NCBI RefSeq assembly: GCF_003732225.1
Contig: NZ_MOBJ01000006.1
Coordinates: 124,001-188,000 of the forward strand
Length of the DNA stretch: 64,000 nt
Direction: 5' to 3'
From: Pseudomonas brassicacearum
GTDB taxonomy: Bacteria; Pseudomonadota; Gammaproteobacteria; Pseudomonadales; Pseudomonadaceae
Positions 7,784 through 16,581 of the stretch are shown here, piece after piece (position 1 is the stretch's first letter; every line of letters starts with the position of its first letter). The notes beneath the pieces are model-generated. The model had not been told where the DNA came from. It made no database searches and was given only the letters and a program-made list of their open reading frames with translations. The position numbers were made by a program, and so were the translations under genes.

Positions 7784-10700
7784 ATGGCGAAGAAACCCAG
7801 GTCAGCCACCTTCAGCAACGACCCGCTCTGGTACAAGGATGCGGTGATCTATCAGGTTCACGTAAAGTCTTATTTCGACTCCAATAACGACGGGATTGGC
7901 GATTTTCCCGGTTTGATCGCCAAGCTGGACTACATCGCCGATCTGGGCGTCAACACCATCTGGCTGCTGCCGTTCTACCCCTCGCCACGTCGCGATGACG
8001 GCTACGACATTGCCGAATACCGTGGCGTGCACCGCGATTACGGGACCCTGGCCGACGTCAGGCGCTTTATTGCCGAGGCCCATCAACGCGGTTTGCGGGT
8101 GATTACCGAGTTGGTCATCAACCACACCTCGGATCAACATCCCTGGTTTCAGCGTGCGCGCAAGGCCAAGCCAGGATCAAAGGCGCGGGACTTTTATGTC
8201 TGGTCCGATGATGATCAAAAGTACGACGGCACACGGATCATTTTTCTCGACACCGAGAAGTCCAACTGGACCTGGGACCCGGTGGCCGGCCAGTACTTCT
8301 GGCACCGTTTTTATTCGCATCAACCGGACCTGAACTTCGACAACCCGCAGGTCATGAAGGCGGTGCTCTCGGTGATGCGCTACTGGCTGGACCTGGGCAT
8401 CGACGGCCTGCGCCTGGATGCAATTCCCTACCTGATCGAGCGCGACGGCACCAACAACGAAAACCTGCCCGAAACCCACGACGTGCTCAAGCGGATTCGT
8501 GCCGAGATCGACGCCCACTACCCGGACCGCATGCTGCTGGCCGAAGCCAACCAATGGCCGGAAGACACTCAGTTGTATTTTGGTAAAACAAAGAGCGGAG
8601 ATACCAAGGGTGATGACGGCGACGAATGCCACATGGCCTTTCACTTCCCGTTGATGCCACGCATGTATATGGCGCTGGCCCAGGAAGACCGTTTTCCGAT
8701 CACCGATATCCTGCGCCAGACCCCGGAGATCCCGGCCAACTGCCAATGGGCGATTTTCCTGCGCAACCATGATGAGCTGACCCTGGAGATGGTCACCGAC
8801 AAAGAGCGCGATTACCTGTGGAACTACTACGCGGCCGACCGCCGCGCGCGGATCAACCTCGGCATTCGCCGGCGCCTGGCACCGCTGATGGAACGTGATC
8901 GGCGCCGCGTCGAGTTACTCAACAGCTTGCTGCTGTCGATGCCGGGGACGCCAACGCTGTACTACGGCGACGAAATCGGCATGGGCGATAACATCTACTT
9001 GGGTGACCGCGATGGGGTGCGCACGCCGATGCAGTGGTCGATCGACCGTAATGGCGGATTCTCCCGCGCCGACCCGGCGAGTCTGGTGCTGCCGCCGATC
9101 ATGGACCCGCTCTACGGTTACCTGTCGGTGAACGTCGAAACCCAGGCTGTCGATCCGCATTCACTGCTGAACTGGACCCGGCGCATGCTGGCGATCCGCA
9201 AACAGTCCAAGGCGTTCGGCCGAGGCAGCTTGAAAATGCTCTCGCCGAGCAACCGGCGAATTCTTGCCTATACACGGGAATACACCGGTGATGATGGCAA
9301 ACACGAAATCATCCTCTGCGTGGCCAACGTCTCGCGCAGTGCCCAGGCGGCCGAGCTGGACCTTTCGGCCTTCGCTGGCATGGTTCCCGTGGAAATGCTC
9401 GGCGGTAATGCTTTCCCGCCGATTGGCCAGCTCAACTTTCTGCTGACCCTGGCGCCGTATGGTTTTTACTGGTTTGTGCTGGCGGCGGAAAATCAGATGC
9501 CGAGCTGGCACGTCGAACCTGCGCAAAGCCTGCCGGACTTCACCACCCTGGTACTGAAAAAGCGCATGGAAGAGCTGCTCGAAGCACCGTCACGCACCAT
9601 TCTGGAGCAAAGTTCGCTGCCGAGTTGGTTGCACAATCGACGTTGGTTCGATGGCAAGGACTCCAGTATCGAAACAGTGCACATCGTCTACGGTGTGCGT
9701 TTTGGTGATCCGCAGCATCCGGTGCTGTTCAGCGAAATCGATGTCACCAGCGATGGTCAGACCAGTCGTTATCAGTTGCCGTTCGGATTTCTGGCTGAAG
9801 ACCAGGTCGGCGCTGCATTGCCGCAGCAGCTTGCCTTGGCGCGGGTGCGGCGCGGACGGCAGGTCGGCCTGGTGACGGACGCTTTCAGTCTAGACACGTT
9901 CATTCGCGCGGTGTTGCAGGCGATGCAGGGGCACACGGTGCTGGCCGCAAGTGACGGCGAGATTCGTTTCGAGCCGACCGCCGAGCTGGCGGAACTCGGT
10001 CTGGGGGCTGACTCTGACGTGCGCTACCTGTCGGCCGAGCAATCCAACAGCTCCGTGGTGATTGGTGGCAGTCTGGTGCTCAAGCTGATCCGCAAAGTGG
10101 CCAGCGGCGTGCACCCGGAACTGGAGATGGGCGCGTACCTGAGCGCTGCCGGGTTCAAGCACATTTCACCGTTGCTCGGCTCGGTAACCCGTCGCGATCT
10201 GCAAGGCGAAGACACTCTGTTGATGATCGCCCAAGGCTATCTGAGCAATCAGGGCGATGCCTGGGAATGGACCCAGAACAACCTTGAACGGGCGATTCGC
10301 GATGAGTTGGCCGAGGCGATGTCCGAGCAGGAACAGCACTACAACGCGCTCGGTGAATTGAAAGATTTCGCTGGCATGCTCGGTCAGCGCCTTGGAGAAA
10401 TGCACGTGCTATTGGCGGCACCCAGTGACGACTCGGCGTTCAATTCACGGGTCACCACACACAAGGATCAGCAGGCATTGGCGAAAGCGATCGGTGCGCA
10501 GCTGGAGCATGCCTTGCAGTTGCTTAAGCAGCATCAGGCCGGGCTGAGTCCGGGGGATCAGGTGTTGGTGGTGCGTTTACTGGAGCAGAAAAAAACCATC
10601 CTCAAGCACATTCAGGAATTGGCGGCGAAAGCGGTGGGCGGTTTGCAGATGCGCGTCCACGGTGATTTACACCTGGGCCAGGTGCTGGTGATCAAGGGCG

Positions 10701-11140
10701 ATGCCTACCTGATCGATTTCGAAGGTGAACCGGCGCGGCCGTTGCATGAGCGAAGGGCTAAACACAGTCCTTACAAGGATGTGGGTGGCGTACTGCGCTC
10801 GTTCGATTACGCGGCGGCAATGGCGCTGAACGGGCAGGGCGTCGACGGCAGCGGGCAGACGCTGGCGGCACGTCAGCGGGTGACGGAACGTTATTTGCGT
10901 GAGTCCACGCTAGCGTTTGTTCAGGCGTATCGGCAGGCAGCAGCTAGTCTTGCTCATGCATGGCAAGACCCTGAGGCCGAAGACGCCGCACTGACGTTGT
11001 TCAGCCTGGAGAAGGCGGCCTATGAAGTGGTGTATGAAGCCGAAAATCGTCCCGCATGGTTGCCCGTGCCATTGCACGGTCTGTACGGGTTGTTGAGTGG
11101 ACTCAAACCCTTTTCCTATAGCGGTGGAGAGCAGTTATGA
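7784..11140 (+). CDS. treS: Trehalose synthase fused to maltokinase (TreS-Mak)
   Basis: A 1118-residue fusion. The N-terminal GH13_16 trehalose synthase interconverts trehalose and maltose: it opens with [19 protein letters not shown], has the nucleophile in [11 protein letters not shown] (about residue 206), the acid in [11 protein letters not shown] (about 250) and [11 protein letters not shown]. The C-terminal part (roughly residues 580-1118) is a maltokinase with an aminoglycoside-phosphotransferase-like fold, with the catalytic loop HGDLHLGQ near residue 959 and the metal-binding IDFEGEP after it; it would phosphorylate maltose to maltose-1-phosphate for GlgE. Such fusions are known in Pseudomonas and other bacteria. 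The start at 7784 follows CAGGAG. The stop overlaps the ribosome-binding site of glgB, implying translational coupling. Confidence 0.97.
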   Translation: MAKKPRSATFSNDPLWYKDAVIYQVHVKSYFDSNNDGIGDFPGLIAKLDYIADLGVNTIWLLPFYPSPRRDDGYDIAEYRGVHRDYGTLADVRRFIAEAHQRGLRVITELVINHTSDQHPWFQRARKAKPGSKARDFYVWSDDDQKYDGTRIIFLDTEKSNWTWDPVAGQYFWHRFYSHQPDLNFDNPQVMKAVLSVMRYWLDLGIDGLRLDAIPYLIERDGTNNENLPETHDVLKRIRAEIDAHYPDRMLLAEANQWPEDTQLYFGKTKSGDTKGDDGDECHMAFHFPLMPRMYMALAQEDRFPITDILRQTPEIPANCQWAIFLRNHDELTLEMVTDKERDYLWNYYAADRRARINLGIRRRLAPLMERDRRRVELLNSLLLSMPGTPTLYYGDEIGMGDNIYLGDRDGVRTPMQWSIDRNGGFSRADPASLVLPPIMDPLYGYLSVNVETQAVDPHSLLNWTRRMLAIRKQSKAFGRGSLKMLSPSNRRILAYTREYTGDDGKHEIILCVANVSRSAQAAELDLSAFAGMVPVEMLGGNAFPPIGQLNFLLTLAPYGFYWFVLAAENQMPSWHVEPAQSLPDFTTLVLKKRMEELLEAPSRTILEQSSLPSWLHNRRWFDGKDSSIETVHIVYGVRFGDPQHPVLFSEIDVTSDGQTSRYQLPFGFLAEDQVGAALPQQLALARVRRGRQVGLVTDAFSLDTFIRAVLQAMQGHTVLAASDGEIRFEPTAELAELGLGADSDVRYLSAEQSNSSVVIGGSLVLKLIRKVASGVHPELEMGAYLSAAGFKHISPLLGSVTRRDLQGEDTLLMIAQGYLSNQGDAWEWTQNNLERAIRDELAEAMSEQEQHYNALGELKDFAGMLGQRLGEMHVLLAAPSDDSAFNSRVTTHKDQQALAKAIGAQLEHALQLLKQHQAGLSPGDQVLVVRLLEQKKTILKHIQELAAKAVGGLQMRVHGDLHLGQVLVIKGDAYLIDFEGEPARPLHERRAKHSPYKDVGGVLRSFDYAAAMALNGQGVDGSGQTLAARQRVTERYLRESTLAFVQAYRQAAASLAHAWQDPEAEDAALTLFSLEKAAYEVVYEAENRPAWLPVPLHGLYGLLSGLKPFSYSGGEQL

Positions 11141-11150
11141 AGGAGCCATC

Positions 11151-13370
11151 ATGATGGAGCGGGGACATGTGAAAGAAGCGCTGCTGCCTCTAGCGCGAGA
11201 CATCGAGGCGCTGGTGCGTGCCGAGCACCAGGATCCCTTTGCGATACTCGGACCACACGCTGACGGGGCCGGCGGTCAGTTCATTCGCGCTTACCTGCCG
11301 GAGGCTTTGAGCGTGCAGGTGATTGCCCGTGACTCCGGCGAAGAGCTCGGCAGCTTGAACGCTACCGAAGTGCCGGGGTTGTTCGTCGCGCATTTCGACC
11401 GGGCCCAGGCTTACCTGTTGCGCACCCGTTGGGCTGGCGGTGAGCAAACCGCAGAGGATCCTTACAGCTTCGGCCCGTTGTTGGGCGAGATGGACTTGTA
11501 TCTGTTCGCCGAGGGCAATCACCGGGATCTCAGTGCCTGCCTGGGAGCGCAGTTGAAGAACGTCGACGGCGTCGATGGTGTGCGTTTTGCGGTGTGGGCG
11601 CCGAATGCCCGGCGGGTCTCGGTGGTCGGCGATTTCAACGTCTGGGATGGTCGCCGGCACCCGATGCGGCTGCGTCATCCGTCCGGGGTCTGGGAGTTGT
11701 TTGTTCCGCGCTTGCAGGCGGGTGAGGCGTACAAATACGAAATTCTCGGTGCCCAGGGGATTCTGCCGCTCAAGGCTGACCCCATGGCATTGGCGACACA
11801 ACTACCGCCGGACACTGCCTCGAAAGTTGCCTCGCCGTTGCGCATCGATTGGCAGGATCAGGACTGGATGCAGTCTCGCGGCGAGCGCCACCGCACGAGC
11901 GCGCCGCTGTCGATTTACGAACTGCATGCGGGTTCCTGGCAGTGCGAAGTGGACGACGTCGGTGAAGTGGCGCGCCAATACAACTGGGGCGAGTTGGCCG
12001 AGCGTCTGATTCCTTACGTGCAGAAACTCGGTTTCACCCACATCGAACTGATGCCGATCATGGAACATCCTTTCGGCGGTTCCTGGGGTTATCAGCCGTT
12101 ATCGCAATTCGCCCCGAGTGCCCGCTATGGTTCACCGGATGACTTCGCCGCGTTCGTCAACGCCTGCCACTTGGCCAGCATCGGAGTGATCCTCGATTGG
12201 GTGCCGGCGCATTTTCCCACCGATACCCATGGCCTGGCGCAGTTCGATGGCACCGCGCTGTACGAGTACGGCAATCCGCAGGAAGGCTTTCACCAGGACT
12301 GGGACACGCTGATTTACAACCTCGGACGCACCGAAGTGCATGGCTTCATGCTGGCGTCGGCGTTGCACTGGCTCAAGCATTTCCACGTCGATGGGCTGCG
12401 GGTCGATGCGGTGGCCTCGATGCTCTATCGCGACTATTCACGCAAGGCTGGCGAGTGGGTACCCAATCGCCATGGCGGCCGGGAGAACCTCGAAGCCATC
12501 GACTTTGTCCGCCACCTCAACGATGTGATCGACCTCGAAGCCCCCGGTGCGCTGGTGATTGCCGAGGAGTCCACGGCCTGGCCGGGTGTCAGCCAAGGCA
12601 CGCAGCAAGGCGGATTGGGCTTCGACTACAAATGGAACATGGGCTGGATGCACGATTCGCTGCATTACATTCAGCAGGACCCGGTCTACCGTGCCCATCA
12701 TCACAACGAGCTGAGCTTTGGCCTGGTTTACGCCTGGTCCGAGCGCTTCATCCTGCCGATTTCTCACGACGAAGTGGTACATGGCAAGCATTCGCTGATC
12801 GACAAGATGCCCGGAGATCGCTGGCAGAAGTTCGCTAACCTGCGCGCTTACCTGAGTTTCATGTGGGCACATCCAGGCAAGAAACTGCTGTTCATGGGCT
12901 GTGAGTTCGGCCAGTGGCGCGAATGGAATCACGATCAGCAACTGGACTGGTACTTGCTGCAATACCCGGAACACCGTGGCGTGCAGAAACTGGTGACCGA
13001 CCTCAATCAGCTCTACCGCGAAGAACCGGCGCTGCACGATCAGGACGATGTGCCGCAGGGCTTCCAATGGCTGATCGGTGACGATGCAATGAATAGCGTC
13101 TATGCCTGGCTGCGTTGGAGCAAGGAAGGGCGGCCGGTGTTGGTGGTGGCTAACTTCACGCCAGTGCCGCGTCCGGCTTATCGGGTTGGTGTACCGTTTG
13201 CCGGGCGCTGGAATGAGGTGATCAACAGCGACGCGGACATCTATGCCGGCTCCAACTACGGCAATGGCGGTGGTGTATTGACCGAAGATGAGGGTAGCCA
13301 TGGTCAGGCGTTGTCGCTGGTGCTGAATCTGCCGCCGTTGGGGGTATTGATGCTAAGGCCGGAGGGTTGA
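11151..13370 (+). CDS. glgB: 1,4-alpha-glucan branching enzyme GlgB
   Basis: GlgB (GH13_9) cuts alpha-1,4-glucan chains and re-attaches them as alpha-1,6 branches. The 739-residue product has an N-terminal N1 module ([11 protein letters not shown]), a CBM48 module ([21 protein letters not shown]), and the catalytic barrel with the nucleophile in [18 protein letters not shown] (about residue 415), the acid in [13 protein letters not shown] (about 471), and [12 protein letters not shown]-terminal beta domain ends the protein. The start at 11151 was chosen because AAGGAG lies six bases upstream, overlapping the treS stop. An ATG directly after it (11154) is an alternative. It is the last gene of the rightward operon and faces the island convergently. 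Confidence 0.97.
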   Translation: MMERGHVKEALLPLARDIEALVRAEHQDPFAILGPHADGAGGQFIRAYLPEALSVQVIARDSGEELGSLNATEVPGLFVAHFDRAQAYLLRTRWAGGEQTAEDPYSFGPLLGEMDLYLFAEGNHRDLSACLGAQLKNVDGVDGVRFAVWAPNARRVSVVGDFNVWDGRRHPMRLRHPSGVWELFVPRLQAGEAYKYEILGAQGILPLKADPMALATQLPPDTASKVASPLRIDWQDQDWMQSRGERHRTSAPLSIYELHAGSWQCEVDDVGEVARQYNWGELAERLIPYVQKLGFTHIELMPIMEHPFGGSWGYQPLSQFAPSARYGSPDDFAAFVNACHLASIGVILDWVPAHFPTDTHGLAQFDGTALYEYGNPQEGFHQDWDTLIYNLGRTEVHGFMLASALHWLKHFHVDGLRVDAVASMLYRDYSRKAGEWVPNRHGGRENLEAIDFVRHLNDVIDLEAPGALVIAEESTAWPGVSQGTQQGGLGFDYKWNMGWMHDSLHYIQQDPVYRAHHHNELSFGLVYAWSERFILPISHDEVVHGKHSLIDKMPGDRWQKFANLRAYLSFMWAHPGKKLLFMGCEFGQWREWNHDQQLDWYLLQYPEHRGVQKLVTDLNQLYREEPALHDQDDVPQGFQWLIGDDAMNSVYAWLRWSKEGRPVLVVANFTPVPRPAYRVGVPFAGRWNEVINSDADIYAGSNYGNGGGVLTEDEGSHGQALSLVLNLPPLGVLMLRPEG

Positions 13371-13399
13371 GGTGTTGATCGCGCGGTTATAGGGAAGCT

Positions 13400-13430
13400 G
13401 GAGTGTGGTGGGTGATCCACTCCACACTCC
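13400..13430. terminator. Hairpin between convergent glgB and tccC
   Basis: A 9-bp stem, GGAGTGTGG and CCACACTCC with a 13-nt loop, lies 30 bp after the glgB stop and just before the tccC stop. There is no clear T-run on either side, so termination is only suggested by position. Confidence 0.4.
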
Positions 13431-13448
13431 ACTTTCTGGTTATCGTTT

Positions 13449-16337
13449 CTAATAGGGCATTGCAGTTCGATTGCCACTATGAGCCCTGACTTCCCTAAGT
13501 TTAACGTGGTACTGGTTTTTGTTATTTTCTCTTGTCCCGACGGCTATGACTTCAAAGTCAGCATGAGGGGTAAATACCAGGTCTTTTTCACTGAGTGCGG
13601 AGTATTCTGTGACAACATTTGCCGCGCTGAATCCCTCTATCGTCATGAAAAGTTGATTTTCTCCACGCATAAAACCTTCGGCTACGCTTTTGACCTTGGC
13701 CACTGAAAGAAAGCTATTGGAGTGGAGGATGGTTTTATTGTCTTTGGCCGAAATGAACTCATCTATTCCTGATTTGGTTATACCTTGCCCCCGAAAATAT
13801 GTGTTTGTTGTTGTGTTGGATTGAAGGTATAGCCCATGGCTTATCTGTTCGGTGTTATGTAAGTTAAGGCCGCCTGCTACAATTTTAATCCAGGAAGCTG
13901 CTTCTTTGCCTGATTTTCCGGAAAACATTTCATCCCCAAACCTATCGTTTAGTTCTCTAATGACTGCTGTTTTGCTAAGGGAGATTTGGGTTCCTGCTCG
14001 CATGGCGCCATTGATTGCTGCGGATCCAACGTTTGTTGAGTAAATGGCTTTAAACTCCTTCATGTAGGAGTACTTGTCTTTGGGGGTGGGAATGTTTTTT
14101 TGAGGTGTGGAAACCGCCATCTCACTTAAAGATTTCGCTATTCTATTGTCCATTGCGCTCATTTTTTTTTGAACTTTATTTATTGCTTTGGCGACAATGT
14201 CAGGATCGTAGTTGTTGTCGATGTATGTGTCCCCCATTACTTTAAGTGCTTGCTCTTTGTTTATATCGTAAGCCTTAGAAAAGCTCTTGGAAGCCATGAT
14301 TTTTCGAGCCAAGTCCCCTTCAGGTGACAACCCATCCTGGTCGGACAACGTAATCGGGCTGTTCCTCACCATCCGATAAAAATTGAGCCCATCAATTGCC
14401 CCCGCCGGATCCGGATTAATCCAGCGCTGCAACCACGGCGCGTAATACCGGAATCCATAGTAATAAAGCCCTGTCGCATCCCGCTCCTTGCCGGAATAGC
14501 GCACGGTTTTGTACTTGGCCTCGGTCGCGCTTCGACCCGCCCACCAAGCAGTGCCCCCGAACGGGTAATAGCTTTCCTGGCTGATCAGGTCGGCCTGTTG
14601 ATCCAGTTCCAGCGTGCTGGATTTCAGGTGATCGTTGAGGCTGTAACGCACCTGGTCGTTAAGAATGTCATCGGGTGGTTTGGCGGCCCAATGCAGCACT
14701 TGCACACTGTTGCTGCCGGCCGTCGCGCTGATGACATGGAGGATTTCACCGGTGCCACTGTGGCTGCGAATTTCCAGGCCGGGCAGGTAACGCACTTCGC
14801 TGATGAGCGTGCGAGCGTTGGTCTGACTGGTGCGAACCTTGCGCACACGCTGGCCACCGCCGTCATAGATATACCGCTCGCTATCGTCCTCCGCGTCTTC
14901 GCGTACCACGGGGCGCACTTCCTGTAGCTGATTGCGCAAGTCCCAGTTCAGCAACTGGCCCGGTTGCAGTTCGCGCAGGTTACCATTGGCATCGAAGCCG
15001 GCGGCCAGTTCGTCTTCGGTCGGTGGCCGGTCGTCTCGCTCGGGCAGGCAGCGATTACTGTAGCGGGCGCGGGTCAAGGTGCGGCCGTGGGCCTGCGCGC
15101 CGACATGCACCAGATCCAGCTGGTTTCCGGCTGGGTCGTAATGATAGGTCTGGGTGTAGTTGGCGATCTGACTGGGGTCGGGAGGCAAGGGTTGCAAGTC
15201 CGGCAACGCAGAGCCACCTCGACCGGTGTTGGCTTCCCAGCCCGTGGCTTCGATCAGTTGGTAGAGCGTGTCGTAGCGGTACGTTTTGATCGGCTCGATA
15301 CGCTGATTGTTGAAGTAGCGGATCGATTGCGCGGCGTCTTCAATGCTCAGCACATTGCCGACCGGGTCGTAGGTGTAGGTCAGGTTTTGCAACGGTGTGC
15401 CATCGGCTTTGTGCGCGCTGAGGCCGGTCAGCCGGCTATTGGCGGGGTCGTAATGGTGACGGGTGATCACGCCGTTGCCCGCAGTTTCCGCGTCGACCTG
15501 ACCGAAAGGGTTGTAACGAATATCGCTGACCAGAACCTTCTCGATCTGTCCATCGCCTGCCAAGGTCAGTCGGGTGTTTTTCAGCTCGCCAGCGACGGTG
15601 TAGGCGAAGGCTTGAAGGTTGCCCAGTGCGTCGGTCTGGCTCAGGGGTTCGCTGGTGGGGTCGTAGCGATTGCAGGTGGTTGCACCGTCCACGCTTTCGA
15701 GCAGGGCGTCCCGCTCGGCCACGTCGATAGGCCAGTCGGGTGCATCAAGACTATGCAAAAAATGTCGCCGCTGTTGCAACGGGGCGCCGCCGAGGCTCAG
15801 GTCGAGCAGGTGCAAGGTGCCGGCCGGGCCGTCATGGCGAATCAACTGACCACACAGGTTGTGCGTGGCAGCGTCCTCATCGGCACCGGCATAGGTAAAA
15901 CGCTCAAGGGCATGCTCGGCGACCTCCCGACCACTTTCGTGCACAGCCACCGGGCGTCGAAGTTCATCGTATTCAGTCAGTGAATGGCTGCCACGACCGT
16001 CCCAGCGCTCCACGGCCTGCCCGCCGGCGCCCAGTAACGCAAGCTGCCACCCGGCATCCACACTCTGGGTCGCCAACGGCACACCGGACAGGCTGAAGAC
16101 CTGGTTCAGGTTAGCGGGGACGGATGCGTCGGTCTGGGCCAAGGTAAACAGACGCGGGTCACGACTGACAACCGCTCGGCCGGCGGCGTCGTAACGTTGA
16201 TGCGTGACCCGCGTTTCAAGGGCATCGTTCGCCTGCCGCCGATGGAACTGCACGGTCCTGAGCGCCAGGCCACGTGGGTCCGATACCAGAATGGTAGGCG
16301 TTGCAGCGTCGGCATGAGCCAAAGCGCGCGTTGTCAT
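13449..16337 (-). CDS. tccC: Tc toxin C component TccC (RHS core) with ADP-ribosyltransferase-like tip
   Basis: A 962-residue TcC-type RHS protein. Residues 1 to about 668 form the YD-repeat shell: it begins with PTILVSDPRGLALRTVQ, contains many YDPxGN-type repeats, and ends in the RHS core signature (YYGFRYYAPWLQRWINPDPAG). In TcC proteins the shell encloses and self-cleaves the toxic C-terminal segment, which the TcA pore delivers into host cells. The tip here (about 669-962) is AT-richer and unrelated to that of the neighbour. It has ADP-ribosyltransferase-like motifs: YFRGQG with Arg near 849, SNSFLS at 873-878, and SALSEKDLVF with Glu 917 and Asp 919 where the family usually has E-x-E. 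No tcA or tcB gene is in the window. Confidence 0.9.
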   Translation of the reverse strand: MTTRALAHADAATPTILVSDPRGLALRTVQFHRRQANDALETRVTHQRYDAAGRAVVSRDPRLFTLAQTDASVPANLNQVFSLSGVPLATQSVDAGWQLALLGAGGQAVERWDGRGSHSLTEYDELRRPVAVHESGREVAEHALERFTYAGADEDAATHNLCGQLIRHDGPAGTLHLLDLSLGGAPLQQRRHFLHSLDAPDWPIDVAERDALLESVDGATTCNRYDPTSEPLSQTDALGNLQAFAYTVAGELKNTRLTLAGDGQIEKVLVSDIRYNPFGQVDAETAGNGVITRHHYDPANSRLTGLSAHKADGTPLQNLTYTYDPVGNVLSIEDAAQSIRYFNNQRIEPIKTYRYDTLYQLIEATGWEANTGRGGSALPDLQPLPPDPSQIANYTQTYHYDPAGNQLDLVHVGAQAHGRTLTRARYSNRCLPERDDRPPTEDELAAGFDANGNLRELQPGQLLNWDLRNQLQEVRPVVREDAEDDSERYIYDGGGQRVRKVRTSQTNARTLISEVRYLPGLEIRSHSGTGEILHVISATAGSNSVQVLHWAAKPPDDILNDQVRYSLNDHLKSSTLELDQQADLISQESYYPFGGTAWWAGRSATEAKYKTVRYSGKERDATGLYYYGFRYYAPWLQRWINPDPAGAIDGLNFYRMVRNSPITLSDQDGLSPEGDLARKIMASKSFSKAYDINKEQALKVMGDTYIDNNYDPDIVAKAINKVQKKMSAMDNRIAKSLSEMAVSTPQKNIPTPKDKYSYMKEFKAIYSTNVGSAAINGAMRAGTQISLSKTAVIRELNDRFGDEMFSGKSGKEAASWIKIVAGGLNLHNTEQISHGLYLQSNTTTNTYFRGQGITKSGIDEFISAKDNKTILHSNSFLSVAKVKSVAEGFMRGENQLFMTIEGFSAANVVTEYSALSEKDLVFTPHADFEVIAVGTRENNKNQYHVKLREVRAHSGNRTAMPY

Positions 16338-16418
16338 CCGTGATGGCCTTTATCAAGGTGAACGACTGATCACAATGCATGACCTCCGGGAGTTTGGATA
16401 CTGTAAGAAGTAACAGGT
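14400..16418. repeat. Direct repeat copy 1: tccC core plus upstream region
   Basis: About 2019 bp match copy 2 (17539-19557) at a constant offset of 3139 bp with scattered substitutions and no indel. The copy covers the coding sequence from the codons of DPAG back to the start codon, plus about 80 bp upstream including the CTGT-ACAG dyad. Similarity stops abruptly at both ends. Confidence 0.95.
16401..16416 (-). promoter_or_regulatory. Shared 16-bp dyad upstream of tccC (copy 1)
   Basis: CTGTAAGAAGTAACAG is centred about 71 bp upstream of the tccC start. Closely similar sequences lie at 19540-19555 and 24296-24311. The outer CTGT/ACAG and the inner TTA/TAA are symmetric, suggesting a dimeric regulator site; the regulator is unknown. 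Confidence 0.5.
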
Positions 16419-16431
16419 AGCGTTGGTTTTT

Positions 16432-16550
16432 TCAGCAACACATCCGTCCTGCAAGGCTTCCAATCAGCTCGCTCAAATGTGTCATTCACATACTGTAATC
16501 GTCGCTGGTGTACAGGCAGGCAACAGCTTTCGGACGTATTTGGCAACGCA
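16432..16550 (-). pseudogene. Relic of an autotransporter beta-barrel 3' end
   Basis: Read leftward, this stretch translates as AVACLYTSDDYSM, a stop, then MTHLSELIGSLAGRMCC and a stop. It aligns with the end of the barrel protein at 19581-20645, AVSLYVSGDYNSATV and NNDLNGLIGSIGVRMLW. An in-frame stop and loss of the final aromatic residue show decay. Its position directly upstream of tccC copy 1 mirrors the barrel gene that lies directly upstream of tccC copy 2, so it marks the other half of a duplication. Confidence 0.7.
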
Positions 16551-16581
16551 GGTAAACGAAAGTGAAACGGTATTGCTATGG

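Noticed and set aside
6459..7784. Long minus-strand open frame (441 codons) opposite glgE
   Set aside because: It lies wholly against glgE, whose catalytic motifs are clear, and its translation has no recognisable domain.
14964..15983. Long plus-strand open frame (339 codons) opposite tccC, with a matching one at 18103-19122
   Set aside because: Both mirror the duplicated tccC core in an antisense frame; the conserved RHS repeats are on the other strand, and the open frames follow from GC-rich codon structure.
16401..16416. Assignment of the CTG-N10-CAG dyad as a LexA (SOS) box
   Set aside because: Spacing fits, but the centre (TAAGAAGTAA) lacks the alternating A/T of gamma-proteobacterial LexA sites; kept only as an unassigned dyad.
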